Position numbers and translations under genes: made by a program
In this document: piece after piece, positions 1 to 7,646 of the stretch
Position numbering within the stretch: position 1 is the stretch's first letter
Layout of the letters: every line of letters begins with the position of its first letter
The notes under the pieces: generated by a model
The model's input: only the letters and a program-made list of their open reading frames with translations
Databases searched by the model: none
What the model was told of the DNA's origin: nothing
DNA from: Porphyromonadaceae bacterium
GTDB taxonomy: Bacteria; Bacteroidota; Bacteroidia; Bacteroidales; Dysgonomonadaceae
Length of the DNA stretch: 12,493 nucleotides
Assembly: GCA_022840285.1 (NCBI GenBank)
Contig: JALHIE010000063.1
Coordinates: 1 to 12,493, forward strand
Direction: 5' to 3'

Positions 1-96
1 GGATTTTTCAGGGTGAAAATCACCCGGTGAATAAAAGGTTATGAACAGGAAAAATTATAAACTAAAATTATCCCTCCGACTTTTCGGAGCGGACTC
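1..96. mobile_element. Possible insertion-sequence terminus interrupting the SusC gene
   Basis: SusC homology on the minus strand stops after the codon ending at base 96. The sequence beyond it does not resemble the continuation expected for this receptor family. On the minus strand the foreign part starts GAGTCCGCTCCGAAAAGTC, which in general form resembles termini of IS5/IS1182-type elements, but I cannot match it to a named element. It contains a perfect 6-bp hairpin at 74-89 (CTCCGA, four-base loop, TCGGAG). It also contains a second hairpin at about 7-31 (GGGTGA, AAA, TCACCC, flanked by pairing TTCA/TGAA with a two-base bulge). No transposase is visible because the element would extend past the window edge. 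The loss of homology is a firmer observation than its cause; a deletion junction is the main alternative. Confidence 0.35.
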
Positions 97-2162
97 AATG
101 TTGAAGCGTTTGGTTCTATGGAATTTCTCATGGTGCCCACCAATAATCCACTAACACCGTGTTCATTGAATGTCCGGTCGTAGTTAATGGCTCCTTCCAT
201 ATAGGTGGTTGAGGTGATTTGTTTTGGTCCCTCGTTGTAGCTCAGCCATTCCGTTCCCGTTTCAGGATTTAGTCGTGTAAGCATGTATGAATCAGCTCGT
301 TTATCGTAATTTGCGACAGAATACCAAAAAGGGGTGTAGAATCTGTTAACATCAAAATAGGAATACCTGTTTGTATTGAAAAGCCCACGTAAACTCAATC
401 CTTTCGTGATGAAATCAAGGTCTTGCTTCAATTCAAACTGTGCAAGCATCATTGATTTCGAGTAGTCTTTGTATCCTTTCACCATATCGGCATAAGGATT
501 CACATATTGCCCTTTATCGTAGTTTCCGAAAAGGGTGTGGGTGACATGGCTAAATTGCTCATCCGGTGAGAAATATGCGGGAAAGAGAACGGGGTCAGCC
601 CTCATCACTTTTTGATAAATTGTCGTTCCTCCATCAATAGGACCGTTATAGTCATCGAAAGTGCCGTATAACCTGACAACGGCTTCAGTGGTTGGTGTAA
701 TGTTAATGTTTATATTGGATCGCAAAAGGTATCTTTTTAAGTCGATGTTGTTGTTGAAATTATTGTTCTTGTCAACATTTAATATACCATAATCCTGATT
801 GAAAGTACCCGCGATGTAGTACTTGGCAATATTTCCCCCTCCACTCACATTAAAATTGGCCCTGTGGTTGGTTGTGTAATCTTTAAATAACATGCCGTAC
901 CAGTCATTGGCAGGATAAACGTATGGATTGGTACCCGCTATAGTGTTGTCAATTTTTTCATACGAGTAAGGAATAGCCATTAACGGGTTTCTTGCAGTAA
1001 CCGCCTCATTGTTGAGTCTCATATAGGTAACGGGATCAGCAGTTTCTACTCTCGAGGTAGGCATTGAAAAAGAAGTTTCATAACGGAAAGAAATTTGCGC
1101 TTTTCCTTCCCTGCCTTCTTTTGTAGTGACCATGATTACCCCATTAGCTCCGCGAGCACCGTATAGAGCAGTTGCCGCCGCATCTTTCATGATGGAAAAA
1201 CTGGCAATATCGTCAGGCTGTAGGCGCGCCAAATCCGAAGAAGACATCTCCATTCCATCAATAAGGATGAGTGGTCCGGCAGCATAAGAGAACGACGTTA
1301 CCCCTCTTACGAAGAAACTGGCATCGTCTTCTCCGGGCTCACCGCTGCGTTGATAGGAGATCAAGCCCGATATTCTTCCTGCCAGGGCAGTAGTAAGGTT
1401 GCTGCTGGGTACTTTTAATTCGCTTGTTTTGACAGTTGAAATAGATGAAATAACACTCTCTTTCTTTTGTTTTCCAAAGGCAACGACGGTCACTTCTTCC
1501 AGTTCATCGATTTTTTCTGATAACACTATGTTTATAGTGGTTTGATTACCTACCTCAGCCAATTGATTTTCCATCCCCACGAATGAAAAGAGCAATTTGT
1601 CAGTGGGTTGTGCGGTAATCGAGTAAGTTCCGTCTATATCGGTTATAACACCCCGGGTTGTACCTTCTATGGTAATCGTCACTCCCGGCAGAGGTTCACC
1701 CTGTTGATCTACTACTTTTCCCCTAACTGTGTTTTGCTGTTGTACAGATAGCGTGGAAAGAATTTTTTCGATTTCGTTTGCATTAGCAGCATCGTCTTCT
1801 TGATAGATAACGACTTGGTTTTCCAATATCCTGTACGTTAGATTTGTACTGGATAATATTCTGTTGAGAACCTCTTCGATATTTTTTGAGTTGACTTCCA
1901 GATCTACTTTCTTGTTGATGGTTGTTTTCACATTTCCTGCGAAAATAAACCTGAAATCGCTTTTCTGCTCCAACTCTTCACAAACCTCTTTTATCGTAGT
2001 AGATCTTAGATCCAACGTGAATGACGTTATCTGTGAATAGCTATCTGCAGCTTGCGTAAACAGAATGCAGAAAAATAACAGGAACAATGTTGTTCTCATG
2101 ATTTTTAGGACATGTTTAAAATTATTGACGGGTTTTCCCCATTCAATAGTATATTTATTCAT
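39..2162 (-). pseudogene. Truncated SusC/RagA-type TonB-dependent receptor with STN signalling domain
   Basis: This is the N-terminal two thirds of an outer-membrane SusC-like receptor of the transducer type. A 22-residue leader precedes a hydrophobic signal segment (about 23-41). An STN domain follows (about 48-120), then a carboxypeptidase-regulatory-like beta-sandwich (about 144-215), a TonB-box-like stretch (EEVTVVAFG, 222-230), the plug (about 236-350) and the start of the barrel. The ORF has 707 codons, whereas the family is usually about 1000-1150. Homology ends after residue 689 (motif RNSIEPNASTL), and the last 18 residues look like read-through into foreign DNA. STN domains of such receptors contact a FecR-type anti-sigma factor in the periplasm, and exactly that gene lies directly upstream. 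The product should be unable to form a complete barrel. No SusD gene is visible. Family assignment is secure; calling it a pseudogene depends on the broken C-terminus. Confidence 0.85.
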
Positions 2163-2213
2163 ATTTTTGTAATGATTTTAATTATTGGTATATGTGATAA
2201 TTAGAATTATTCG

Positions 2214-2242
2214 GTCGGACAGTATTCGCACTACTGTCCGAC
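2214..2242 (-). promoter_or_regulatory. Perfect 11-bp hairpin between anti-sigma and SusC genes
   Basis: GTCGGACAGTA (2214-2224) and TACTGTCCGAC (2232-2242) are perfect inverted repeats around a 7-base loop. The hairpin sits in the 171-base gap between the fecR-like stop and the SusC start. On the minus strand it is not followed by a T-run, so it is not a canonical intrinsic terminator for these genes; on the plus strand TTTCTTATT follows. It could be an RNA-processing or stability element separating expression of the regulator from the receptor, or an operator. Function is inference; the inverted repeat is directly visible. Confidence 0.45.
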
Positions 2243-2252
2243 TTTCTTATTA

Positions 2253-2268
2253 CCTGCTGTTCAGCAGG
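2253..2268. repeat. Second short inverted repeat in the same gap
   Basis: CCTGCTG (2253-2259), TT, CAGCAGG (2262-2268) forms a perfect 7-bp inverted repeat 10 bases from the longer hairpin at 2214-2242. The two together give a tandem-hairpin leader upstream of the SusC start. No T-run follows on the minus strand; CCTATTTT follows on the plus strand. It may act with the neighbouring hairpin as a processing or regulatory structure. Confidence 0.35.
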
Positions 2269-2333
2269 CCTATTTTCAGTATTTCACTTTAAACTATAAT
2301 TTGTTCATAGGCATATCATTTTTATAGCGGTTG

Positions 2334-3524
2334 TTATTCCTTATAGATGTATATAAATTTGCCTTTTTTATTGTATTTCATGGAGGAGATCAACGTAAGG
2401 GTTGTCATTACATTGTCCAGGTTGTCCGACAGGATGATCTTTCCGGTACATGTGATTCCCTGAAATGAGACCTCATCACCGTAATTGAATGACAGGTTAT
2501 AATATCTTTCTATTTGTTTCAGCGCTTCGGTTACGGGGGTATCTTCAAACGTCAGGTATCCGTCTTTCCAACTGATGAATGGCTGTGCATTCACCTTTTG
2601 GGTTTGAAAAGTGCCGTTATCCGAGTAAATAGCCTGTTCTTCAGGGGATAACCGCAATTCCTGATTTCCGTTCTCCGACTGTAACCCGATGCTCCCCTCT
2701 ACCAAAACCACCGATGCCGGCGAGCCGGTATAGGATGAGGCATTGAATTTGGTGCCGTACACCTTTACATTAAAGTCGGAGGTATGTACGTAAAACGACC
2801 TGTCTTTATCGGGAGCTACCTCTATATACATTTCACCGGAGAGATATACCTCCCGGACATTTTCTGTAAAAGAGGACGGGAATTCCAGGGTTGATCCGGA
2901 ATTTAACCACGCTTGTGTTCCATCAGCCAGGGTAATTTTCGATTGTTTTCCATAAGGAACGATCAGTTTGTTCATTGTGCCCTGTTCGATAGAAACCTCT
3001 TCAGCGTCTTTACGTCCACTTGTTATTTGTGCAGTTTTTTGGCTACTTATCTGTATATCGATATTGTCTTGGTAAGTAGCGGTTCGGTTACCGGTGATAA
3101 ACAGAATATCTTCCTGCTTTAACTCGTTTCCTACAATATACCTTGAGGACGCAATCGATGGCTCTCTCGATTTATACAGGTTCTGCTGAAAAAAAAGCAG
3201 AAAAAGGACCAGAACGGCTACACAGGCTGTCGCTATATAGGCAACACGGTGCACCATCCGTTTTCTGTGATACCTGCGAAGCGATTGTTCCAGCTGTTTT
3301 TCCGCTTTCTGTTTTTTTTCCGCTGTTTGTTTATAGGGGAATAGTTTTATGTGGCGGAAATGCTCCTCAGCCAATTCAACATGTTTTCGTTCGTTGGGGA
3401 ATTGTTGAAGAAATTTGTTCCAGTATTCATCCAGTTCATCGGATGGAAATAATTTCCACTCGATGAATTTTTCATCTTTTAGAAACCGAAGAAAGTCATG
3501 GTTATTACCAATATTTGATTGCAT
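2334..3524 (-). CDS. FecR-family anti-sigma factor
   Basis: This is a single-pass inner-membrane regulator that holds an ECF sigma factor and releases it when a TonB-dependent transducer signals across the periplasm. The first ~90 residues are charged and cytoplasmic, with a Lys/Arg-rich stretch (about 65-93). One membrane segment follows (about 94-113, AYIATACVAVLVLFLLFF). The periplasmic FecR domain spans about 187-285 (LIVPYGKQSKITLADGTQAW, then WLNSGSTLEFP). A DUF4974-like C-terminal domain spans about 325-394 (FEDTPVTEALKQIERYY). This is the standard Bacteroidota architecture, and the length (396 aa) is normal. It lies between the sigma factor gene (stop 214 bases upstream) and the STN-containing SusC gene (start 171 bases downstream), the usual order for such circuits. 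The gene looks intact even though its receptor is broken. Confidence 0.93.
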   Translation of the reverse strand: MQSNIGNNHDFLRFLKDEKFIEWKLFPSDELDEYWNKFLQQFPNERKHVELAEEHFRHIKLFPYKQTAEKKQKAEKQLEQSLRRYHRKRMVHRVAYIATACVAVLVLFLLFFQQNLYKSREPSIASSRYIVGNELKQEDILFITGNRTATYQDNIDIQISSQKTAQITSGRKDAEEVSIEQGTMNKLIVPYGKQSKITLADGTQAWLNSGSTLEFPSSFTENVREVYLSGEMYIEVAPDKDRSFYVHTSDFNVKVYGTKFNASSYTGSPASVVLVEGSIGLQSENGNQELRLSPEEQAIYSDNGTFQTQKVNAQPFISWKDGYLTFEDTPVTEALKQIERYYNLSFNYGDEVSFQGITCTGKIILSDNLDNVMTTLTLISSMKYNKKGKFIYIYKE

Positions 3525-3738
3525 GGATGAATATCGAAAAATATACTTAAATCTTCTTAAGAATTAATGGTTTGCCACAAGAACAAAAAAACACGAAACC
3601 TCGTTAAAATCCAGCCTTATATATAAGACGAACTTAGCCTGCAAACATCATCTGTTTATTTAATAAAAATAAATTAATGAGTAATTTTAACATAAATGAA
3701 CAGGTATTGATAAGCCCGGATATTTGGGGAGATTTCAC
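3525..3738. other. AT-rich sigma/anti-sigma intergenic region with two short palindromes
   Basis: This 214-base gap separates the sigma factor stop from the anti-sigma start. It holds two perfect short palindromes: TTCTTAAGAA (3554-3563), 30 bases upstream of the anti-sigma start, and CTTATATATAAG (3616-3627). I see no clear TTTG / TAnnTTTG promoter pair and no hairpin with a T-run. The gap is longer than usual for a co-transcribed sigma/anti-sigma pair, so a separate promoter for the anti-sigma gene is possible but not shown. Confidence 0.3.
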
Positions 3739-4269
3739 CTAATAGGAAACGGGCAGTGAAGATTCTTTCAATTTGGTTAGCGATTTGCTGATAAGGTTTC
3801 GGCAGGAGGCTATGGATATCTGCATGATTTCTGCAATCTCCTCATAACTCTGTTCCTTGATATAACGCATGTAGACAATTTCACGCTGGTGATCGGTCAG
3901 CCGACTCAGTACTGCCTCCACTTTTCTGCATATCTCCTCTGCATCTTCTTTCATGATCAGCTTGTCCTCCACGGTCACTTGCAGCTGAAAGGGGAGTGTT
4001 TTTTGTATCTCGTCCTGTGAAGAGACGGGAACAGCGCTTTCCCTGTCGTTTCGTTTTATATCGATCAGCCTGTTTTTCAGTGATCTGATAAGATAAAATT
4101 TCAAGTTGTTGATTTCACTTAAAGAGGAATGGTGTGTGCACAGTTTGTAGAAAACATCGTGAATGGCATCCATCGCGGTTTGCTCATCAAAACCCATGTG
4201 CAATGCATACGAGTACAGTGTCTCATAGTATTCATTGTAAGTAGAAGCGATATGTTGAAAATGAATCAT
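3739..4269 (-). CDS. ECF-type RNA polymerase sigma factor
   Basis: This is a sigma-70-family ECF factor of 176 aa, a normal size for the group. Region 2 spans about 13-75 (with FDEQTAMDAIHDVFYKL, then NLKFYLIRSLKNRLIDIKR), and region 4 about 113-170. The recognition helix-turn-helix is at about 140-165 (SYEEIAEIMQISIASCRNLI). Region 3 and region 1 are absent, as expected for ECF factors. It directs RNA polymerase to target promoters, typically including its cognate SusC operon, and is held by the FecR-like protein encoded next. A good Bacteroidota-type promoter lies 36 bases upstream of the start (4305-4334). The gene looks intact. Which genes it controls cannot be seen from this window. Confidence 0.93.
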   Translation of the reverse strand: MIHFQHIASTYNEYYETLYSYALHMGFDEQTAMDAIHDVFYKLCTHHSSLSEINNLKFYLIRSLKNRLIDIKRNDRESAVPVSSQDEIQKTLPFQLQVTVEDKLIMKEDAEEICRKVEAVLSRLTDHQREIVYMRYIKEQSYEEIAEIMQISIASCRNLISKSLTKLKESSLPVSY

Positions 4270-4304
4270 TATCTTTCTTGAGTTTTGATTATTGAACCCG
4301 CATG

Positions 4305-4334
4305 CAAGGTAGTAAAAAATGTAATAAAAGCAAA
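4305..4334 (-). promoter_or_regulatory. Candidate Bacteroidota housekeeping promoter for the ECF sigma gene
   Basis: On the minus strand, TTTG (4334-4331) is separated by exactly 19 bases from TACCTTG (4311-4305). The Bacteroidota primary-sigma consensus is TTTG, 19-21 bases, TAnnTTTG. The -7 element has one T fewer than the consensus, so this is a near match. The A/T-rich spacer and the position 36 bases before the sigma start codon fit. No other gene lies between it and the sigma gene. Confidence 0.45.
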
Positions 4335-4362
4335 ATAATTGTATATTTTTTGAAATTAACCC

Positions 4363-4560
4363 TCATTTAAAAATCCGTGTGGGTATCGGGTTGATCAATT
4401 CATCGGCGAAGTTACGAAGATGTTTCAGGATCAACGGTCCTACCCTTAAGATAGGTTCTATAATACAAAAGTGAGGGTCAAGTTTCGAAAGTCTCCCGAT
4501 CAATTTAACCTGCCAAACGAATATTGCGTACATGTCATGCAATTTATGCTGCTTCAACAT
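4363..4560 (-). CDS. Short ORF of unknown function, doubtful
   Basis: This 65-codon ORF starts 10 bases after the stop of the M14 peptidase gene and ends about 30 bases before the promoter of the ECF sigma gene. The product is basic and mildly hydrophobic (for example YAIFVWQVKLIGRLSKL, then EPILRVGPLILKHL), with no signal peptide, membrane helix or motif that I recognise. No clear ribosome-binding site is visible, which is uninformative in Bacteroidota. It could be a small gene at the end of the peptidase transcript, a remnant of a degraded gene, or a chance ORF. The roughly 300 bases between the peptidase stop and the sigma start hold nothing else that I can identify apart from the sigma promoter. 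Confidence 0.25.
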   Translation of the reverse strand: MLKQHKLHDMYAIFVWQVKLIGRLSKLDPHFCIIEPILRVGPLILKHLRNFADELINPIPTRIFK

Positions 4561-4570
4561 TTAATAAATT

Positions 4571-5812
4571 TTAAGACGTAACTAGGTATAGACGGATAGC
4601 CTTTGCTAAATCATGACCAAGTTCACGTGCCGAGCAAGCATCAACTACAACACCGGATGCATTAGCAAAAGGAATTTCCACGGTTGATGAAAAAATAACA
4701 TTAGGCAGTGTGCTGCCCCAGGCACTTGATTTCTGGAGGTCAGGCGTTTTAACGTTCGATGCCGTATTCCAGGATGTTCCGTAGGGAATATTGAATGCTG
4801 CCCGGTATGGGATACTCCCTTTTTTGGTTGCTTCCAGAATAGTGCCAAATTGATGTAATTTTTCCACAAGTTTTCCGGAATCATTTTCCGGATTTAAACC
4901 GACGAAATAAAGGTATTCGTTTGTTCCTTTTCCAGGATCGTTCCCGTCACTCCCGCCGCGAAGCCAGGGGCAATGTAAATCGAGAAAAAACACAGGTTTC
5001 CCATCCAGCCATTCGGGAACTTTTTTTGTAATAGCTTGAATTTCCGGATAGATCTGTAATTTGTAATCGCGATTGTGATCGTGAGGACGCCGGTTTTTGC
5101 CTTGGTCTCCCTCTTCCACTCCGTCTTTATCTACCAACGGGACAATAAAAAAGTCTCCGTGATTTCTTAACCAGCGACCCTCTTCCGTATCCGACAAGAC
5201 CGTTTCCATAATCCCTTCCAAAGCGTAAGATGCCATCATCTCCCCACAGTGGTGCCTTGCCGATAAAAATATTTTAAAGTCGGGTGTACGCTTAGTGTTG
5301 ACAATGCGGAGCAATTCTACGTTACGTCCTTTGCCGGAGGAGCAGAGTGTTTCAAATTTAAGGCCAGGATGATCTTTATATTGATCGAGAAAACGCTGAA
5401 GATCCTTTTCCGTATAATTCATCCCCATACCGAAATAGACCTCATCCTCTTGTGTTCCAAAAGTGTAGCGAAACTTGGTGTCTGACGAACCGATGTCTCC
5501 GAGCCATTTCCACGTTAAACCGCCATCATTACTCACCGCCGGTCCTCGTGAACTGATTACGCTGCCATTCGTAAACTCGAAATTGAGGGTTCGACCAGCA
5601 GCCCCTTTTACACGAAAAGACCAGTAAAACCACTTCCCCTCCGTATCACGAAGATCTTGCTCTAACTGGACGGAATCGCCATTAATGTTAACAACAATAA
5701 CATTCCCGCCGGGGAAATCCGTATCTATCTGAAACGGCGAGGGAGAATGCTGACACATGGTACAGCTTGTAATTACAATTAGCAGAAGAGTTTTTATTAA
5801 ATTATGGTTCAT
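4571..5812 (-). CDS. M14-family zinc carboxypeptidase, predicted lipoprotein
   Basis: This is a zinc metallopeptidase predicted to remove C-terminal residues from peptides, or an amide-linked residue, at the cell envelope. A lipoprotein signal is present (ITSC, Cys17). An N-terminal beta-rich domain (about 27-130) precedes the peptidase fold, an arrangement typical of the cytosolic-carboxypeptidase-like (CCP/AGBL) branch of M14. The zinc ligands fit: HCGE (His188, Glu191) and DLHCPW (His280). HNRDY (Asn247, Arg248) matches the substrate-carboxylate-binding region, and STVEIPF supplies the catalytic Glu379. All key residues are therefore present, so the enzyme should be active. Unlike the cytosolic eukaryotic relatives it is exported. 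It lies 170 bases downstream of the lipoprotein flavoenzyme gene on the same strand and may share its transcript. The substrate cannot be deduced. Confidence 0.88.
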   Translation of the reverse strand: MNHNLIKTLLLIVITSCTMCQHSPSPFQIDTDFPGGNVIVVNINGDSVQLEQDLRDTEGKWFYWSFRVKGAAGRTLNFEFTNGSVISSRGPAVSNDGGLTWKWLGDIGSSDTKFRYTFGTQEDEVYFGMGMNYTEKDLQRFLDQYKDHPGLKFETLCSSGKGRNVELLRIVNTKRTPDFKIFLSARHHCGEMMASYALEGIMETVLSDTEEGRWLRNHGDFFIVPLVDKDGVEEGDQGKNRRPHDHNRDYKLQIYPEIQAITKKVPEWLDGKPVFFLDLHCPWLRGGSDGNDPGKGTNEYLYFVGLNPENDSGKLVEKLHQFGTILEATKKGSIPYRAAFNIPYGTSWNTASNVKTPDLQKSSAWGSTLPNVIFSSTVEIPFANASGVVVDACSARELGHDLAKAIRLYLVTS

Positions 5813-5842
5813 GTTGTTTTTATCAAATTACTCGGATATGCA

Positions 5843-5877
5843 ACAAAAGGACGCATACATTATGTGCATCCTTTTGT
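5843..5877 (-). promoter_or_regulatory. Long hairpin in the M14 peptidase leader
   Basis: ACAAAAGGA (5843-5851) pairs with TCCTTTTGT (5869-5877). On the minus-strand RNA the stem continues through a G-U pair and three more Watson-Crick pairs, giving about 13 bp around a small loop. It sits 30 bases upstream of the peptidase start codon. The T-run lies inside the stem and is followed by TGCATATCC, so it is a poor intrinsic terminator. It may attenuate or stabilise the transcript between the flavoenzyme and the peptidase. The better pairing in the minus-strand RNA fits a role in that transcript. Confidence 0.35.
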
Positions 5878-5982
5878 AATAATGACTACTCTCATGGAAT
5901 TTGAGATAAATTCGGTTTCAAACTCCCGGTCAGTTGCAGTATGGACAACACCTCATTTTTACCAACTTATTTGCAAAATGTT

Positions 5983-7626
5983 TTATTCAATTTCAAGGAT
6001 CTGCTTTTCGCTTAGCAGCTTTTCCTTTAACAGCGTGTAGTCCACATCCTGGACCGCTTCTTTCCGTTCTATCGCCATGCAGGCGGCTGCGGCTGCGGAT
6101 TGGCCCAGGATCATGAATACCGGTTCCATGCGAATGGACCCAAACGCGATGTGGCTGGAAGAAAGACAGACAGGCACCAGCAGGTTGGAGCATTCTTCCT
6201 TTTTAGGAATAATGGAACCATATGAAATCTTGTACGGTTTTCCCGGGTGAACGCCCACGTCACCTTCATTTTGCACATAGCCTTCCCCGGTCACGTACCG
6301 CTGTATGTTATGGGAATCCATGGTATAGGATCCCATCCCCACGGGGTCTTCAACGTTTGTCTTTCCGAGGACTTCGTTTTCAGTGGTCACGTAGCTGCCG
6401 GTCATTCTTCTCGCTTCGCGTATATACAATTGATGCGGCCAGTTAGCGTTATCCTTAAATTCGTCCTTGGCCAGGCCCCACTTGCCCATCTCGTTTCTCA
6501 CATTTTCGGGAACCCGTCCGTCTGTCGATACAAAGTACAACAAGCCTTTCTGATAATTCTCATGTTCTTCGATGATTTCCTTTCTTCTCTCGTAGGATGC
6601 TTCAGGATAATCGTAGTTCATTCCGATAAAATCGGTGCTGAACGGACCGTGGTTGTTCGTGTCTGTCTTGCGGTTGGGAATCATGTCGTACTTGTTGAAC
6701 CATTCGTCCCAGCCCGATTCAAACACGCGCGCCAGCAGTTCGTAATTCTTTGGATCGTAGTTTTCCGGTTTTTCAAACGGTACCCGATTGTCCGGATGGT
6801 TGCTCATGCATAACCTGAAACAGTAAGCCTGAATCTTGTCATCGCCCGTGCAGTTGGGTCGAACGGGCTCGCTGGAAACATAAGGCAATAGTCCGCTGTC
6901 GGGATCATCGGGAATAACGTAGGGACTGATATTGGATTTGAAGTAATGTCCGTGGTGATATACACCGGCCTGGACTCCGTTCCACCGCTCATCATATACG
7001 GAGCAGTCCTCCCTTCCAACTGTATAGCTGATACCCGCGCTTGCCATCAGGTCTCCCTCGTAGGTCGCGTCTATAAACATTTTCCCCTCGAATGTCTTTC
7101 CGGAGAGTGTGGTCATGGACACAATCTTACCCTCTTTCGTGACCACACCCGACTCCCGGTTCAACCACTCATCCCTGTATACCGGAATACCGTACTCGCT
7201 GATGAAGTCTTCAAAAACTTTCTCGGCCACGTGCGGTTCAAAAATCCACATGGTGCGGTTTTCTCCATCCATAGCCGGGGTTCCCTGGCCTTTATTTCCA
7301 TACTCTTCGTGTCTTTCCCATTTCCAGGAGCTGGAGTCATTGTAGTGAAGCCACACCCTGTGGTAAAACTCCCGGGATAACCCTCCGATGGTAGCCTTGT
7401 TGCCGGTATCCGTATATCCCAGACCGCCTGAAGAGAGTCCGCCCAAATGTGTGTCCGGGGAAACGATTATGGCTTTTTTCCCCGATTTAACCACTTCAAC
7501 AGCCGCAGTGACCGCGGCTGAAGTCCCTCCGTAAATAATGACGTCAGCTTTGTATTTGCCTGAATTTCCGCAGGCTTGTAACAGGGTCAGCAAGGCCATG
7601 ACCAGTAAAAATCCAACTTTTTTCAT
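5983..7626 (-). CDS. Lipoprotein FAD-dependent oxidoreductase (FAD_oxidored, PF12831-like)
   Basis: This is a flavoenzyme of the FAD_oxidored group found widely in Bacteroidota and Planctomycetota; the physiological substrate is unknown for most members. A signal peptide with lipobox LQAC (Cys19) predicts an envelope lipoprotein. The dinucleotide-binding fold begins at about residue 27 (DVIIYGGTSAAVTAAVEV), with GGTSAA in place of the classical GxGxxG. Other family marks are LGGLSSGGLG (61-70), FIDATYEGDLMASAG (184-198), REARRMTG (403-410) and the C-terminal FAD-contacting region SIRMEPVFMILGQSAAAAA (497-515). The length of 547 aa is complete for the family. It starts 20 bases after the stop of the tandem flavoprotein gene, so the two are almost certainly co-transcribed. 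Automatic annotation sometimes labels such proteins xanthan lyase; nothing here supports lyase activity. Confidence 0.88.
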   Translation of the reverse strand: MKKVGFLLVMALLTLLQACGNSGKYKADVIIYGGTSAAVTAAVEVVKSGKKAIIVSPDTHLGGLSSGGLGYTDTGNKATIGGLSREFYHRVWLHYNDSSSWKWERHEEYGNKGQGTPAMDGENRTMWIFEPHVAEKVFEDFISEYGIPVYRDEWLNRESGVVTKEGKIVSMTTLSGKTFEGKMFIDATYEGDLMASAGISYTVGREDCSVYDERWNGVQAGVYHHGHYFKSNISPYVIPDDPDSGLLPYVSSEPVRPNCTGDDKIQAYCFRLCMSNHPDNRVPFEKPENYDPKNYELLARVFESGWDEWFNKYDMIPNRKTDTNNHGPFSTDFIGMNYDYPEASYERRKEIIEEHENYQKGLLYFVSTDGRVPENVRNEMGKWGLAKDEFKDNANWPHQLYIREARRMTGSYVTTENEVLGKTNVEDPVGMGSYTMDSHNIQRYVTGEGYVQNEGDVGVHPGKPYKISYGSIIPKKEECSNLLVPVCLSSSHIAFGSIRMEPVFMILGQSAAAAACMAIERKEAVQDVDYTLLKEKLLSEKQILEIE

Positions 7627-7646
7627 GAAAGCTTTTTTTAATAATT

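Noticed and set aside
2214..2242. Hairpin as an intrinsic terminator for the anti-sigma gene
   Set aside because: The minus-strand sequence after the stem is CGAATAATTC with no T-run, so termination is not supported; it is listed as a regulatory structure instead.
3143..3466. A 107-codon plus-strand ORF opposite the anti-sigma gene
   Set aside because: It is antisense to the membrane segment and N-terminus of the FecR-like protein, which match the family well. No independent coding signal is visible.
4645..4884. A 79-codon minus-strand ORF inside the peptidase gene
   Set aside because: It is an alternative frame of the M14 gene, overlapping the region that encodes catalytic Glu379 in the real frame.
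6247..6813. A 188-codon plus-strand ORF
   Set aside because: It lies wholly antisense to the lipoprotein flavoenzyme, whose family motifs are intact across this region. The plus-strand translation has no recognisable domain and looks like a shadow frame.
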